A stretch of DNA of 64,000 nt from Flectobacillus longus (GTDB lineage Bacteria; Bacteroidota; Bacteroidia; Cytophagales; Spirosomataceae), in the NCBI RefSeq assembly GCF_030056705.1, contig NZ_JASHIC010000009.1, positions 156,125 through 220,124 of the forward strand, given 5' to 3'. Both the position numbers and the translations under genes were made by a program. Under the pieces are notes generated by a model. It saw nothing but the letters and a program-made list of their open reading frames with translations. It was not told the origin of the DNA and did no database searches. Positions within the stretch are counted from its first letter, which is position 1. The number at the start of each line of letters is the position of its first letter. Of this stretch, positions 52,866-61,763 are shown in pieces.

Positions 52866-53843
52866 TTAAAGTACTTTTTTCAAGAAATCAGCCATATAAA
52901 GTGCCGTTTCGTCGGCCCAAGGATGAAATAACCAAAATGGATGTACCTTCACATTGAACTGATGAACTTCTTGGTAAATACCCCACTCTTTATATTGACC
53001 AATTAGTTCATCTTGTCCTGCATGAAAACGAGAATAGCCACTATTCAAGAACAACATCGGAACAGACTTTTCAGTAATCCAGTACGCAGGTGATGCTTCT
53101 TTCCAGATTAAAGGTTTTTCTGCAAATACACCTCCCAACCAAGCTGCGTCTGGAGAATCACTTTTGCGCTCAAGATTGAGGGACGATGGCGCCAAAAAAT
53201 TAATTACACCATCAATATCTACGATTGCCTGAAGCTTGCTTGATATCCCCAAATGATTTCCCATTGTGCCTTCAAATCGAGGTACACCACCCGTTAATCC
53301 TACCAGTGATGCCAAATGTCCACCAGCCGAACAACCTGAAATCGCCATTTTGGTAGTGTCAATATCAAATTCTTGCGCATGAGCTTTTACCCAACGAATA
53401 GCGGCTTTGATATTGTGGACAGCAGCAGGGTAAGGTGCTTCGAGCGATAATTGGTATTCAACAGGAATGGTCACAAATCCTTTATTGGCAATTAATTGTG
53501 CCAAAGGAACTTGCATAGATTTTTCTCCAGAACGCCATCCCCCACCATGAATCATCAATAACGCAGGGTATTTTCCTTTCTTTTTGGGTCTAAAAATATC
53601 CAGATGTAAATCTCTTGGACCAAAAGGAGTTTGTGGTAAATGCGCATAAATCAAGTCCCTTGCCTCAGTCACATTTGCTGGTGTTTGGTCGGGCACAGGA
53701 ATTGCATAGGGGTAATCTCTCTTGATTTGGCTATGCACTTTCTTGACATTATAAGTAGTATCTCTTGGAATTGGCTTGTATTGTGCTATTGACATTTTAC
53801 CAGAAAATGCCAATATAAATGCAAGTAATGATTTGATTTTCAT
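52866..53843 (-). CDS. Secreted alpha/beta-hydrolase, HGGxW type
   Basis: I use the ATG at 53843 (MKIKSLLAFILAFSGKMSIAQ), giving a signal peptide; the longer frame to 53864 starts with TTG. The ~325-residue protein has the hormone-sensitive-lipase-like motif MIHGGGWRSGEKS and the nucleophile elbow GCSAGGHLASLVG. The His is in VHPFWLFHPW. It probably acts as a carbohydrate acetyl or feruloyl esterase. The two esterases are adjacent, with 20 bp between them, but use different folds of the same superfamily, suggesting complementary specificities. Confidence 0.85.
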   Translation of the reverse strand: MKIKSLLAFILAFSGKMSIAQYKPIPRDTTYNVKKVHSQIKRDYPYAIPVPDQTPANVTEARDLIYAHLPQTPFGPRDLHLDIFRPKKKGKYPALLMIHGGGWRSGEKSMQVPLAQLIANKGFVTIPVEYQLSLEAPYPAAVHNIKAAIRWVKAHAQEFDIDTTKMAISGCSAGGHLASLVGLTGGVPRFEGTMGNHLGISSKLQAIVDIDGVINFLAPSSLNLERKSDSPDAAWLGGVFAEKPLIWKEASPAYWITEKSVPMLFLNSGYSRFHAGQDELIGQYKEWGIYQEVHQFNVKVHPFWLFHPWADETALYMADFLKKVL

Positions 53844-53870
53844 TGCATTATGTTTTATAGTCAATTCAAA

Positions 53871-55064
53871 CTAACTTCTTTTCTCAAACTCAATAGCTAA
53901 TAGAATAAATGGACCAACAGCTTTAGGATCATTATCTCTTTTGGCTTCTTTACAGTAATATTCATAAGTTCCATCGCGATACGGATTGCCTCCTAAACCA
54001 GCTCCTGCACAAGTCTCAGCAAGGGTGATTCCTCCATCGGGTTGTTCTTTAATAAAATGTTTCAGAATACCTTGGTAGCCTTTTTGGGCTGTGGTTAAAT
54101 ACTTTTTGTCAATTGCCCCCAAACGTATTCCTTTCATAAGAGTATAGACAAACATCGTCGAAGCCGATGCTTCTACGTAATTGCCCTCCTTTGCTCCTAC
54201 GTCCATCACCTGATACCAAAGTCCAGTTGAAGTGTCTTGATATTTTTGTAAAGTCTTAGCTACTTGATGAGTTATGGCTAAAATAGCTTTATACTGAGGG
54301 TGGTTTTTTGGGAAAAATTCTAATGTATCTACCAAGGTCATGGCATACCATCCCATACCACGCCCCCATGTATGAGCAGATTTTCCTGTTTCTTTATCAG
54401 CCCATTTTTCTTGTTTACTTTCATCCCAACCATGGCTATACAAACCAGTGACTTGATTCTTATTGTGTTGATCAATCAGTAGAATTTGCTTGGCAACATC
54501 ATCAAAAAGCGTAGGTTCTTGAAAAACTTTGGCATATTGAGCCAGAAAAGGGGTTGCCATATAAAGTCCATCAAGCCACATTTGATGTGGATAGTGTTTT
54601 TTGTGCCAAAAACCTCCTTCAGTGGTTCGAGGATGCGAACGCATTTGATCTCGCAAAGTATCTAATGCTTTTTTATACTTCGCTTCCTTTGTTTTTTCAT
54701 AAATGGCAAATAAGATTTTTCCTGAGTTTACAGCATCGATATTGTACTTTTCTTTATCATAAGTGGTAATCGTGCCATCAGCCAAAATCAAATCATCAGC
54801 ATATTTTTTGACATATTCATAGTACTTGATGTCGCCATTGTATTCCCAAAGTTCTTGTAGTGAAAGACAAACTAATCCTTGACAATAGCCCCAAAAAGGC
54901 TTTTTGGCAAAGTCTAGCATCCAAGCCTCAGGGTTTCGTTTTATATCTGAATCGGCCATACGAACCGACCAAGCTGTTTTTGATTTATCTTGTGCCAAGG
55001 CTGGGTACAATACCGATGTACCAGAATACGCCAAGGCCATCTGTAAAAGTGTTCTTCGTTGCAT
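53871..55064 (-). CDS. GH105 unsaturated rhamnogalacturonyl hydrolase
   Basis: A 397-residue (alpha/alpha)6-barrel enzyme. The N-terminus MQRRTLLQMALAYSG is twin-arginine-like and ends in ALAQ, so export through Tat is possible. GH105 features include FWGYCQGLVCLSLQELW, the acid/base Asp110 in NIDAVNSG and Asp165 in MWLDGLYM. HTWGRGMGWYAM matches YteR/YesR enzymes, which remove the unsaturated uronic acid left by pectate or rhamnogalacturonan lyases. It therefore acts downstream of the pectate lyase at 40804. It lies in one operon with the GH43 and CE8 genes. Confidence 0.93.
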   Translation of the reverse strand: MQRRTLLQMALAYSGTSVLYPALAQDKSKTAWSVRMADSDIKRNPEAWMLDFAKKPFWGYCQGLVCLSLQELWEYNGDIKYYEYVKKYADDLILADGTITTYDKEKYNIDAVNSGKILFAIYEKTKEAKYKKALDTLRDQMRSHPRTTEGGFWHKKHYPHQMWLDGLYMATPFLAQYAKVFQEPTLFDDVAKQILLIDQHNKNQVTGLYSHGWDESKQEKWADKETGKSAHTWGRGMGWYAMTLVDTLEFFPKNHPQYKAILAITHQVAKTLQKYQDTSTGLWYQVMDVGAKEGNYVEASASTMFVYTLMKGIRLGAIDKKYLTTAQKGYQGILKHFIKEQPDGGITLAETCAGAGLGGNPYRDGTYEYYCKEAKRDNDPKAVGPFILLAIEFEKRS

Positions 55065-55088
55065 AGGAAATATAGGGTTGAGGCAAGG

Positions 55089-55127
55089 AGGGATGAGGCA
55101 TCAGTTTTTAACTAATGCCTTATCCCT
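55089..55127. repeat. Inverted repeat, AGGCA/TGCCT type
   Basis: AGGGATGAGGCATCAGTT (55089-55106) pairs with AACTAATGCCTTATCCCT (55110-55127) at 16 of 18 positions. It lies between the GH43 and GH105 genes. Confidence 0.7.
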
Positions 55128-55139
55128 GATAACTAGTGC

Positions 55140-56777
55140 CTATTTCTCAATTCTAAACCAATCTACATCGGCGTAACCTGAGTCGTTGATTTGTGTGTTT
55201 CTTGTACAGAATAAGCCGATTTTAGCGCCAATCCAATGTCCAACGACTGCTTGAAATGGTTCTCCTATATTTTTAAAAGTTTGTCCATCAAGACTATAGC
55301 TAAATTGACAATGGGCTTTATCTAAAACCTTAACTCTTAAATAAACTGGCGTATTAGCAGGGATAGGATTCTCTGTTATAGTTTCAACTTCGGGCTTACC
55401 TTCAGATGCCTTTTGAGATTCTCCATAAATTAAAAAGATCCCCTCTTTACCTTTACTTTTCAGTCCAATATGTGCGTAACTTTTTCCTAAAATAATTAAT
55501 CCTACCTTCTCATTTTCAAGCTTTTGATTAGGTGTAAAGGTTAACTTAGTTGTAGCCGTAAATTTCTCAGTTGGAAATTTTTGTAGTAAAATATTAGGTA
55601 CTTCCCAGTTGTTTTTAGCATTATCAGGGACTTTTTGGGAGTACAATCGCAGGCTTCCTTTGTTGGTCAAACTATGCCAAATTCCTTTCGGATTTGCCTG
55701 CCATTGCCACTGTAAACCAAGAGTATTGCCCTCAAACTCATCCGATTCGGCAGGTGTAATAATTGGATACGTTTTACCTACATTCGGTTTACGATAAGTC
55801 ATCACTGGTTCGCCGATGCCATCACCATCGGGGTCATTGCCAATGACTGGCCAATCTTTTACCCACTTCATGGGTTGCAAATGTACCACACGACCATATA
55901 CGTCTTTGTCTTGAAAATGTAAAAACCAATCTTCTCCCGTTGGTGTATCTACCCACGCTCCTTGGTGAGGACCATTGACAGGGCTATTTCCTTGATTCAT
56001 GACCACTTTTCTTTCGTAAGGACCATATACACTTTTGGAACGAAGCACCAATTGCCAGCCAGTAGAAACGCCTCCAGCAGGGGCAAAAATGTAGTAATAA
56101 CCGTTACGCTTATAAAACTTTGGTCCTTCAACAGTCGGGTCAGTTTCATGACCGTCAAATACAATTTTACCTTCGTCAACAACTTTGGTACCTTCGGCAT
56201 TCATCTTCTTGATAGTCAAGACGCTTTTAATTCCTGCACGACTACCAGCCCAACCATGAGCCAAATAAACTTGTCCGTCAGTATCCCAAAGAGGACAAGG
56301 GTCTATTAAGCCTTTGCCTTCTTCCACCAAAATAGGCTCAGACCAAGGGCCAGTAGGATTTTTAGCTTTGGTCAAATAAATACCAAAATCAGGGTCAGGA
56401 TAATAAATCCAAAACTCCCCAGCATGATAGCGAATCGCAGGAGCCCAAACGCCATTGCCATGTTGAGTTTTTGAAAAATGTTCAAAAGGAGGTTGACGCT
56501 TTAGCGCATGACCAATGATAGTCCAGTTGACCAAGTCTTTTGAATGTAGAATAGGTAAACCAGGAACTGCATCGAAACTGGATGCTATCATATAAAAATC
56601 ATTACCCACACGACAAGCATCTGGATCAGAATAGTCGGCATCGAGGACAGGGTTTTTGTACTGTCCATTACCTAAATCTGAAACCCAAACTTTAGAAATT
56701 GTTGGGCTATTTTGTGCCAATGTACCTAATGAAAACCCTAATGCACAGAGAGTTAATAATTTGCCAAATGATTTCAT
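55140..56777 (-). CDS. GH43 beta-xylosidase / alpha-L-arabinofuranosidase
   Basis: A 545-residue secreted enzyme with a signal peptide (1-22). The five-bladed propeller opens with NPVLDADYSDPDACRVGND, whose Asp51 is the expected general base. Further acids lie in IDPCPLWDTDG and the general-acid segment TVEGPKFYKRNG. The C-terminal ~200 residues form a concanavalin-like sandwich (LGLQWQWQANPKGIWHSL), as in GH43 enzymes with a C2 domain. Arabinose from pectic arabinan or xylose from xylogalacturonan are both possible targets. It lies in one operon with the CE8 and GH105 genes. Confidence 0.92.
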   Translation of the reverse strand: MKSFGKLLTLCALGFSLGTLAQNSPTISKVWVSDLGNGQYKNPVLDADYSDPDACRVGNDFYMIASSFDAVPGLPILHSKDLVNWTIIGHALKRQPPFEHFSKTQHGNGVWAPAIRYHAGEFWIYYPDPDFGIYLTKAKNPTGPWSEPILVEEGKGLIDPCPLWDTDGQVYLAHGWAGSRAGIKSVLTIKKMNAEGTKVVDEGKIVFDGHETDPTVEGPKFYKRNGYYYIFAPAGGVSTGWQLVLRSKSVYGPYERKVVMNQGNSPVNGPHQGAWVDTPTGEDWFLHFQDKDVYGRVVHLQPMKWVKDWPVIGNDPDGDGIGEPVMTYRKPNVGKTYPIITPAESDEFEGNTLGLQWQWQANPKGIWHSLTNKGSLRLYSQKVPDNAKNNWEVPNILLQKFPTEKFTATTKLTFTPNQKLENEKVGLIILGKSYAHIGLKSKGKEGIFLIYGESQKASEGKPEVETITENPIPANTPVYLRVKVLDKAHCQFSYSLDGQTFKNIGEPFQAVVGHWIGAKIGLFCTRNTQINDSGYADVDWFRIEK

Positions 56778-56905
56778 AAATGTCTAATTATGAGGAAAAT
56801 GTAAAGGGGTAAGAGTTATGAATTAGTGGCTTTATAACAGAGTTCAACTGTAATCACACAGTAGCCAAACACCCCAAACTCACCACTTCAAAATCATCAC
56901 TTACC

Positions 56906-57907
56906 TCAGTTCCACCAGTTTGTAATTTGTTCTTTTGTACCAAAAATCTTTTCCAATGTATAATTTCGTAGTTCTTTTTTACTCAACTGACGACTCCAAG
57001 TAGCTCTTTTGGTAGGGTTTGCACCTTCGCCCGTAGATTGATATTCGGCATATAATACTGTTTTTTCATTTGCTGGATTCCCCCAATTATTCCAACCAAT
57101 AGGCAAAATATGACTACCCATTTCAGTACGAATAAAAACTGTTTTACAAGCTGGTCGCCACGGACGACCTAAAAATACTTTTTTGGCAGTGGAGTCAGCT
57201 GTGAGTTTACAGTCAAAAAATACAAATCCATAAGGCTGATAATCAGGTGTCGCTGCTGCCGTGATGTAAGAATCTGAAAGGCTTTTTAGGATACATGACT
57301 GAAAAACAACGATAGCTTTGCCAAACAAATAATCGGTAGTTCCTTCAATTTGACAATTGACATAATACTGGCGAGTGCCCTCTCTGGCAGCATAAAGCGT
57401 GTCTTGATTTCCCAAGAGAGTGCAATTTTTACAAACAAATCTATCTCCTTCCACATGCAACGCTACTGCCTGCCCTACTCTTCCAGCACTGTTAACTATC
57501 GTGAGGTTTTCAAGAATAATGTCAGGCGCATCAACCAAAAGTGTGTACGAATTATAGGTGCTAAACTGCGTTTTGCCTACAGCATCTTTTTGCCCGTTGG
57601 AATAGGTTTTACCAGAATAGTCACCATTGGTAATTACCACCCCTTCGCGACTTTCACCGATAAGATGTAGGTTGGGTTTATTGGCTGGAATGGTCACTTT
57701 TTCGTGATAAGTACCATTTTTAATAAACAGGATCACTCGTTGTTGCGAATGATCTCGAAAAGCCATAATCGCCTCTTGGATACTTTTGAAGTCACCCGAG
57801 CCGTCTAAGGCAACCGTAAATTTAGTCGGATAAGTCGTAGTTTTTTGAGCTATCGCCACCGATAAACTCAAAAAAAACAATAACATTGAAATAAGACTTT
57901 TTTTCAT
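56906..57907 (-). CDS. CE8 pectin methylesterase
   Basis: A 333-residue secreted beta-helix esterase with a signal peptide ending AIAQ. CE8 motifs are all present: GSGDFKSIQEAI, VGQAVALHVEGDR, NCTLLGNQDTLY (Asp169), GTTDYLFG (Asp192) and GRPW (Arg248). The catalytic Asp pair and Arg are intact. It removes methyl esters from homogalacturonan so that the pectate lyase and GH28 enzyme can act. It heads the second minus-strand pectin operon; its upstream region holds the palindromes at 58185-58203. Confidence 0.96.
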   Translation of the reverse strand: MKKSLISMLLFFLSLSVAIAQKTTTYPTKFTVALDGSGDFKSIQEAIMAFRDHSQQRVILFIKNGTYHEKVTIPANKPNLHLIGESREGVVITNGDYSGKTYSNGQKDAVGKTQFSTYNSYTLLVDAPDIILENLTIVNSAGRVGQAVALHVEGDRFVCKNCTLLGNQDTLYAAREGTRQYYVNCQIEGTTDYLFGKAIVVFQSCILKSLSDSYITAAATPDYQPYGFVFFDCKLTADSTAKKVFLGRPWRPACKTVFIRTEMGSHILPIGWNNWGNPANEKTVLYAEYQSTGEGANPTKRATWSRQLSKKELRNYTLEKIFGTKEQITNWWN

Positions 57908-58184
57908 TTTTTAGGAAAATATTAAATACATAATTCCATCTCAACTAGCTGGAAATGATATTTTATTCTTTGAATAGGCTATAAATAACCCACAAATAAT
58001 CATCTGATTAAGTAGAATTTTGAGGAATACAAATTGACCTAATGCGTACCTCTATTTTTTTGGAGAAATAGAAAATGCTATGGAAGAATTACAAGTTTTT
58101 TTGTAATTATAAATAGGTTTACAATTCGAAATTCAGATATAAGTTTGGTGCACACAAATAATGTTTTTGATTTTTTTACGCAAT

Positions 58185-58203
58185 CGTTGCCGGCAACGTT
58201 GCC
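58185..58203. promoter_or_regulatory. Overlapping palindromes, candidate operator
   Basis: CGTTGCCGGCAACG (58185-58198) and GGCAACGTTGCC (58192-58203) are both perfect palindromes that overlap. The compact GC-rich symmetry in an AT-rich gap suggests a LacI-type or similar dimer site. It is 278 bp upstream of the CE8 gene and 183 bp upstream of the YHS gene. The rest of 57908-58385 holds the terminator at 58252-58280 and no gene. Confidence 0.45.
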
Positions 58204-58251
58204 ATGAAATGTTTTGTATTGAGTTTTTGAATATAAAATTATAGTTTATAC

Positions 58252-58290
58252 AAGGAGGTGATTATCGCAATCATCTCCTTTTTTATTTTA
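58252..58290 (+). terminator. Orphan rho-independent terminator
   Basis: AAGGAGGTGATT (58252-58263) and AATCATCTCCTT (58269-58280) form a 12-bp stem with one G-T pair, followed on the plus strand by TTTTTATTTT. No plus-strand gene precedes it for over 9 kb, so it must end a small RNA or act as a leader attenuator for the YHS operon. Confidence 0.7.
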
Positions 58291-58385
58291 ACTATTCTCA
58301 AATTCATCTCTTCTTTGTCACCTAGCCGACAAATAGCTTCTGGGCTTTTGTTCAACTTTGTATCATAAACAAACAGAGAGAACAA

Positions 58386-58835
58386 ATGAAAAACATATTA
58401 TGTATAGCTTTGCTACTATTTTCATTCGTAGTTAACGCACAGAATACCAGACAAAAACATTTTTTACTTGAAAAAAATACAGCCATCAGCGGCTATGATC
58501 CTGTTAGCTATTTTTCAAATAAGCCTTTAAAAGGAAAAGCAAATTTGACCTACAATTATGAAGGCATTAATTACCGATTTGCTAATCCTAATAATTTGGA
58601 AAACTTCAAAAAAACTCCTGAAAAATATGAACCTGCTTACGGAGGATGGTGCGCTTATGCGATGGGAGCTAAAGGCGAAAAAGTTGAAGTAGACCCAGAA
58701 AACTATCGTATTTATGAAGGAAAATTATTCTTGTTCTACAAGAATTTTTTCTCAAATACTTTAGACGATTGGAAAAAAGAGGAAGTAAAGTTGAAAAAAC
58801 AGGCAGACACAAATTGGAACAAAATTTTTAAGTAA
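58386..58835 (+). CDS. Secreted YHS-domain protein
   Basis: A 149-residue protein with a signal peptide ending VNAQ. The YHS-type core runs from ISGYDPVSYFSNKPLKG through NYEGINYRFANPNNLENFKKTPEKYEPAYGGWCAYA; the Cys of GGWC could bind a metal. YHS proteins are often linked to metal or redox functions, but exported versions are poorly characterised. The next gene starts 5 bp later, so the two are co-translated. Confidence 0.88.
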   Translation: MKNILCIALLLFSFVVNAQNTRQKHFLLEKNTAISGYDPVSYFSNKPLKGKANLTYNYEGINYRFANPNNLENFKKTPEKYEPAYGGWCAYAMGAKGEKVEVDPENYRIYEGKLFLFYKNFFSNTLDDWKKEEVKLKKQADTNWNKIFK

Positions 58836-58840
58836 TCTTT

Positions 58841-59224
58841 ATGAAAACTTTGAATCTCTTGGCTAGGATAATTCCTGCTATTATCATGCTCCAGACCTTA
58901 TTCTTTAAGTTTTCGGCGGCTCCCGAAAGTGTATATATCTTTAGTAGTGTTGGATTAGAACCATGGGGGCGTATTGCTACTGGAGTATTAGAACTGTTTG
59001 CCTCACTCTTATTATTGTTTAATCGGCAAGCTATTTGGGGTGCCATCTTAGGTATTGGACTTATGATTGGTGCTATTTTTACGCATCTGTTTATATTGGG
59101 TATTGAAGTGATGGACGACGGTGGACAGCTATTTTTTATGGCTCTTGCTACCCTTATTGGTTGTGCTTATACTCTCTATCAAAGACGTGATGCTCTCAAA
59201 GTATTTATTTATACAATACTTTAG
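58841..59224 (+). CDS. DoxX-family membrane protein
   Basis: A 127-residue four-helix membrane protein. Typical DoxX features: an N-terminal helix with RIIPAIIMLQTLFFKFSAAP, GRIATGVLELFASLLLLF, and LMIGAIFTHLFILGIEV. DoxX relatives sit in respiratory or thiol-redox contexts and are often paired with detoxification genes. It follows the YHS gene by 5 bp and precedes a Crp-type regulator. No signal peptide beyond the first helix. Confidence 0.9.
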   Translation: MKTLNLLARIIPAIIMLQTLFFKFSAAPESVYIFSSVGLEPWGRIATGVLELFASLLLLFNRQAIWGAILGIGLMIGAIFTHLFILGIEVMDDGGQLFFMALATLIGCAYTLYQRRDALKVFIYTIL

Positions 59225-59265
59225 CAATTTTGTATATTTGGGAATCATCAATCCCCAAAATACCT

Positions 59266-59961
59266 ATGAATTTAGACACAAAATATTGGTATTTAAGAGA
59301 CCACAGACTTTTTAGCGTGCTTTCTTCTTCTGAATTAAAATCAATTTGCATGATTACCAACTTCAAAACTGCAAAGAAGGGCGAAATCATCCTATTCTCG
59401 CATGACGAAGCTGTAAGGGTATATTTCTTGAAAAAAGGAACACTAAAAATCGTTGAGGTTGACGACAAGGGAAATGAAATTGTCAAGGACATTATTCAGA
59501 AAGGCGACATATTTGGTGAGTTTACACTAACCGAATCCGATAGCGACGAATATGCAGTAGCGGTATCAGACAATGTGATTTGCTGTAGTTTTAAGATGGA
59601 TGATTTTGAAAAGCTCCTTGAGCAAAATCCTCAATTAGGGCTATCTTATACAAAATGGATAGGTTTTAGATTTAAAAGGTTACAAAATAGATATACCAAT
59701 TTGATGTTCAAGGATGTTCGTACTCGATTTATGAGTTTTATGAACGAATGGGCGTCCAAAGAAGGTACACAACAAAATGAGGATATTGTTCTTCATAATT
59801 ATCTTACACATCAAGATATTGCTAGTTTAATTTGTAGTACACGTCAGACTGTTACGCAATTATTTAATGAGTTTAAGGATAAAGGTGTTTTGGATTATTC
59901 GAGAAACGAGATTATTCTAAAAAAAATAGATTTGCCTCATAAAAGCGTAAATACAAAGTAA
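59266..59961 (+). CDS. Crp/Fnr-family transcriptional regulator
   Basis: I use the ATG at 59266 (MNLDTKYWYLRDHRL); the longer frame from 59230 begins with TTG. The ~231-residue regulator has an N-terminal cyclic-nucleotide-binding barrel (KKGEIILFSHDEAVRVYFL, then KGDIFGEFTLTESD). Its C-terminal winged helix is LTHQDIASLICSTRQTVTQL. No N-terminal cysteine cluster like Fnr is present. It shares strand and spacing with the YHS-DoxX pair upstream and the DM13 operon downstream, either of which it may control. Confidence 0.92.
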   Translation: MNLDTKYWYLRDHRLFSVLSSSELKSICMITNFKTAKKGEIILFSHDEAVRVYFLKKGTLKIVEVDDKGNEIVKDIIQKGDIFGEFTLTESDSDEYAVAVSDNVICCSFKMDDFEKLLEQNPQLGLSYTKWIGFRFKRLQNRYTNLMFKDVRTRFMSFMNEWASKEGTQQNEDIVLHNYLTHQDIASLICSTRQTVTQLFNEFKDKGVLDYSRNEIILKKIDLPHKSVNTK

Positions 59962-60038
59962 ATGAATGATTAAGTCATCGACTTTAAATTAGCCTATTAC
60001 GATTCATAAAGTTAACCTTAGATTTTTCAATATCAGTT

Positions 60039-60494
60039 ATGATAAAACAGATAATCCTCTGGCTATGTGTTGGAGGTGGGTTGATTTCGTGTACCCAAGA
60101 CATTGCTCCTATAACAAATAATCCAATTGTAGTACCAAAAACACTTGATAGTATTGGCACAAAAAGCTACACTTCGGACAAGAAGTTAATTGCCATGGGT
60201 AGCTTTCAAAATGCTGTTCATCAAACTACTGGTATTGCTAAAATTTATGCTGACTCAGCCCAGAAGAGTTATGCCTTAGTACTCGAAAATTTTAGAACCG
60301 ACGCTGGTCCCGACCTAAGAATTTATTTAGCGGAAGATCGGGCGGTGACCAATTTTATTCAAATTTCCGATAAAGTTCAACATGGAAATGTCGTATATGA
60401 CATTCCGAATGATACAGATTTTAGGAAAAGAAACCATGTTTTAATATGGTGCAAAAGCTTTTCGGTACTTTTTGGCGTTGCTGAACTCAAATAA
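60039..60494 (+). CDS. DM13-domain lipoprotein
   Basis: A 151-residue lipoprotein: the leader ends LISC, giving a lipidated Cys. The C-terminal ~100 residues are a DM13 domain, with FRTDAGPDLRIYLAED and RKRNHVLIWCKSFSVLFGVA including the conserved Cys. DM13 domains are proposed to act in electron transfer or redox chemistry. First of a five-gene plus-strand run (60039-63039) with short gaps or overlaps. Confidence 0.9.
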   Translation: MIKQIILWLCVGGGLISCTQDIAPITNNPIVVPKTLDSIGTKSYTSDKKLIAMGSFQNAVHQTTGIAKIYADSAQKSYALVLENFRTDAGPDLRIYLAEDRAVTNFIQISDKVQHGNVVYDIPNDTDFRKRNHVLIWCKSFSVLFGVAELK

Positions 60495-60502
60495 AATAAC
60501 TT

Positions 60503-61219
60503 ATGAAAAAAATATTCACACTGTTATTGACCTTATACACAATAACAACCTTTGGACAATATGCCAAAACAGAGGAAAATATTGACTTATCGATTGCCTT
60601 TGGTCAGTCATTTGCACCTTCACTTTCCTATCAAAAACTCTATGGCTTAGGACAAAGTAAAAGATTTAAAATTGGATGGGGCTTGCGAGCCAATGGTTTT
60701 TTTAGTGGAGAAAAAAATTACAGAACAGCACCTGCTCGTTTAACCTCGGGACAGTCTAGCATTTTTGCCTTATTCTCCGACGACCTCGTTAGTAATATAG
60801 ATACGCTTCAATTATCAAAGTCCTCTTTGGGTTCGTTGAATGCTAAAATTGTACTACAATACAGTTTTAAACGATTCGATGTAGGTTTTAACATTGATGC
60901 GATTGGGATAAGTTTTGGTGGGAAGCAAACGGGTAAGTTTCTTTCGTCAGAATCATCATCTCTGAACAATAGCATACAATCAGCTAGTCCAAGCGTATTC
61001 AATCTGCTTTTGATTAGCGATAGCGACTTAGGAAGTTTAAACTCAGAGCTATATGCTTCGTATCACTTGGACTCAAAATGGAGTTTGAGAACAGGATTAA
61101 GTTTTCAGTTTTTAGAATACAAAACAGACCGTTTACTAACCTTTGAAAATGATCGCTTTAGACACAAAACCTTGCAACCATTTTTGGCAATATCTTACCA
61201 AATTGGTCATAAAAAATAA
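60503..61219 (+). CDS. Putative outer-membrane beta-barrel protein
   Basis: A 238-residue secreted protein with a signal peptide ending TFGQ. Alternating hydrophobic/polar strands (GWGLRANGFFSG, FDVGFNIDAIGISFGG) and a C-terminal QPFLAISYQIGHKK fit a small outer-membrane barrel. No family was recognised. It is 8 bp behind the DM13 gene, and its stop lies 1 base before the next gene's likely start. Function unknown. Confidence 0.75.
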   Translation: MKKIFTLLLTLYTITTFGQYAKTEENIDLSIAFGQSFAPSLSYQKLYGLGQSKRFKIGWGLRANGFFSGEKNYRTAPARLTSGQSSIFALFSDDLVSNIDTLQLSKSSLGSLNAKIVLQYSFKRFDVGFNIDAIGISFGGKQTGKFLSSESSSLNNSIQSASPSVFNLLLISDSDLGSLNSELYASYHLDSKWSLRTGLSFQFLEYKTDRLLTFENDRFRHKTLQPFLAISYQIGHKK

Positions 61220-61220
61220 G

Positions 61221-61763
61221 TTGTATTATAAAAGTATTTTTACAGGAATACTGCTGATTTTTAGCCACTTGACTCTTTCTCAAAACTGGAAAGTTGCTTC
61301 TAATTATATCACTTTTAAAATCAAACATGCTTTTGGCTCTACAGCCGAAGGAAATATTGGGGGCTTTAGTGGTTCGATATATTTTGACACCAATCAATTA
61401 ACCAAAACTAGTATGAATGCTAGTCTCGAAGCCCGAACCATAGATACAGGTTTGGGCTTACGAGACAAAACACTCAAAGGGGTTAAGTATTTTGAGGTAG
61501 AAAAATTTCCAAAAATATTAATTACCAGTACCAAAATCGAGCATGGAACTAAAGAAAATGAGTACATAGGAAGTTTTGATTTGACAATTAAAAGCACGAC
61601 AAAGAGTATCAAAATTCCATTTAGTTTTATTAAAATCACAAACTCAGGGCAATTTAAAGCCAGTTTTCAAATCAACAGACTCGATTTTGACATCGGCGAA
61701 TCAAGTGCTTTGCTCGGCGATACAGTTACAATTTTTGTTACCCTAAATACAGTAGCATTATGA
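61221..61763 (+). CDS. YceI-family periplasmic lipid-binding protein
   Basis: I choose the TTG at 61221. It begins exactly where a signal peptide (LYYKSIFTGILLIFSHLTLS) starts and follows the previous stop by 1 base. The longer frame back to 61143 or 61149 overlaps the previous gene by over 70 bp and adds a non-signal leader. The ~180-residue product is a YceI lipocalin-like barrel: YITFKIKHAFGSTAEGNIGG, GLGLRDKTLKGVKYFEV, FDIGESSALLGDTVTI. YceI proteins bind polyisoprenoid or other lipids, linked to quinone metabolism. Its stop overlaps the DinB-like start by 4 bp. Confidence 0.82.
   Translation: MYYKSIFTGILLIFSHLTLSQNWKVASNYITFKIKHAFGSTAEGNIGGFSGSIYFDTNQLTKTSMNASLEARTIDTGLGLRDKTLKGVKYFEVEKFPKILITSTKIEHGTKENEYIGSFDLTIKSTTKSIKIPFSFIKITNSGQFKASFQINRLDFDIGESSALLGDTVTIFVTLNTVAL

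Noticed and set aside
61143..61220. Longer N-terminus for the YceI protein starting at 61143 or 61149
   Set aside because: It overlaps the preceding gene by more than 70 bp and puts the signal peptide in the interior. The TTG at 61221 gives a signal peptide at the very start.
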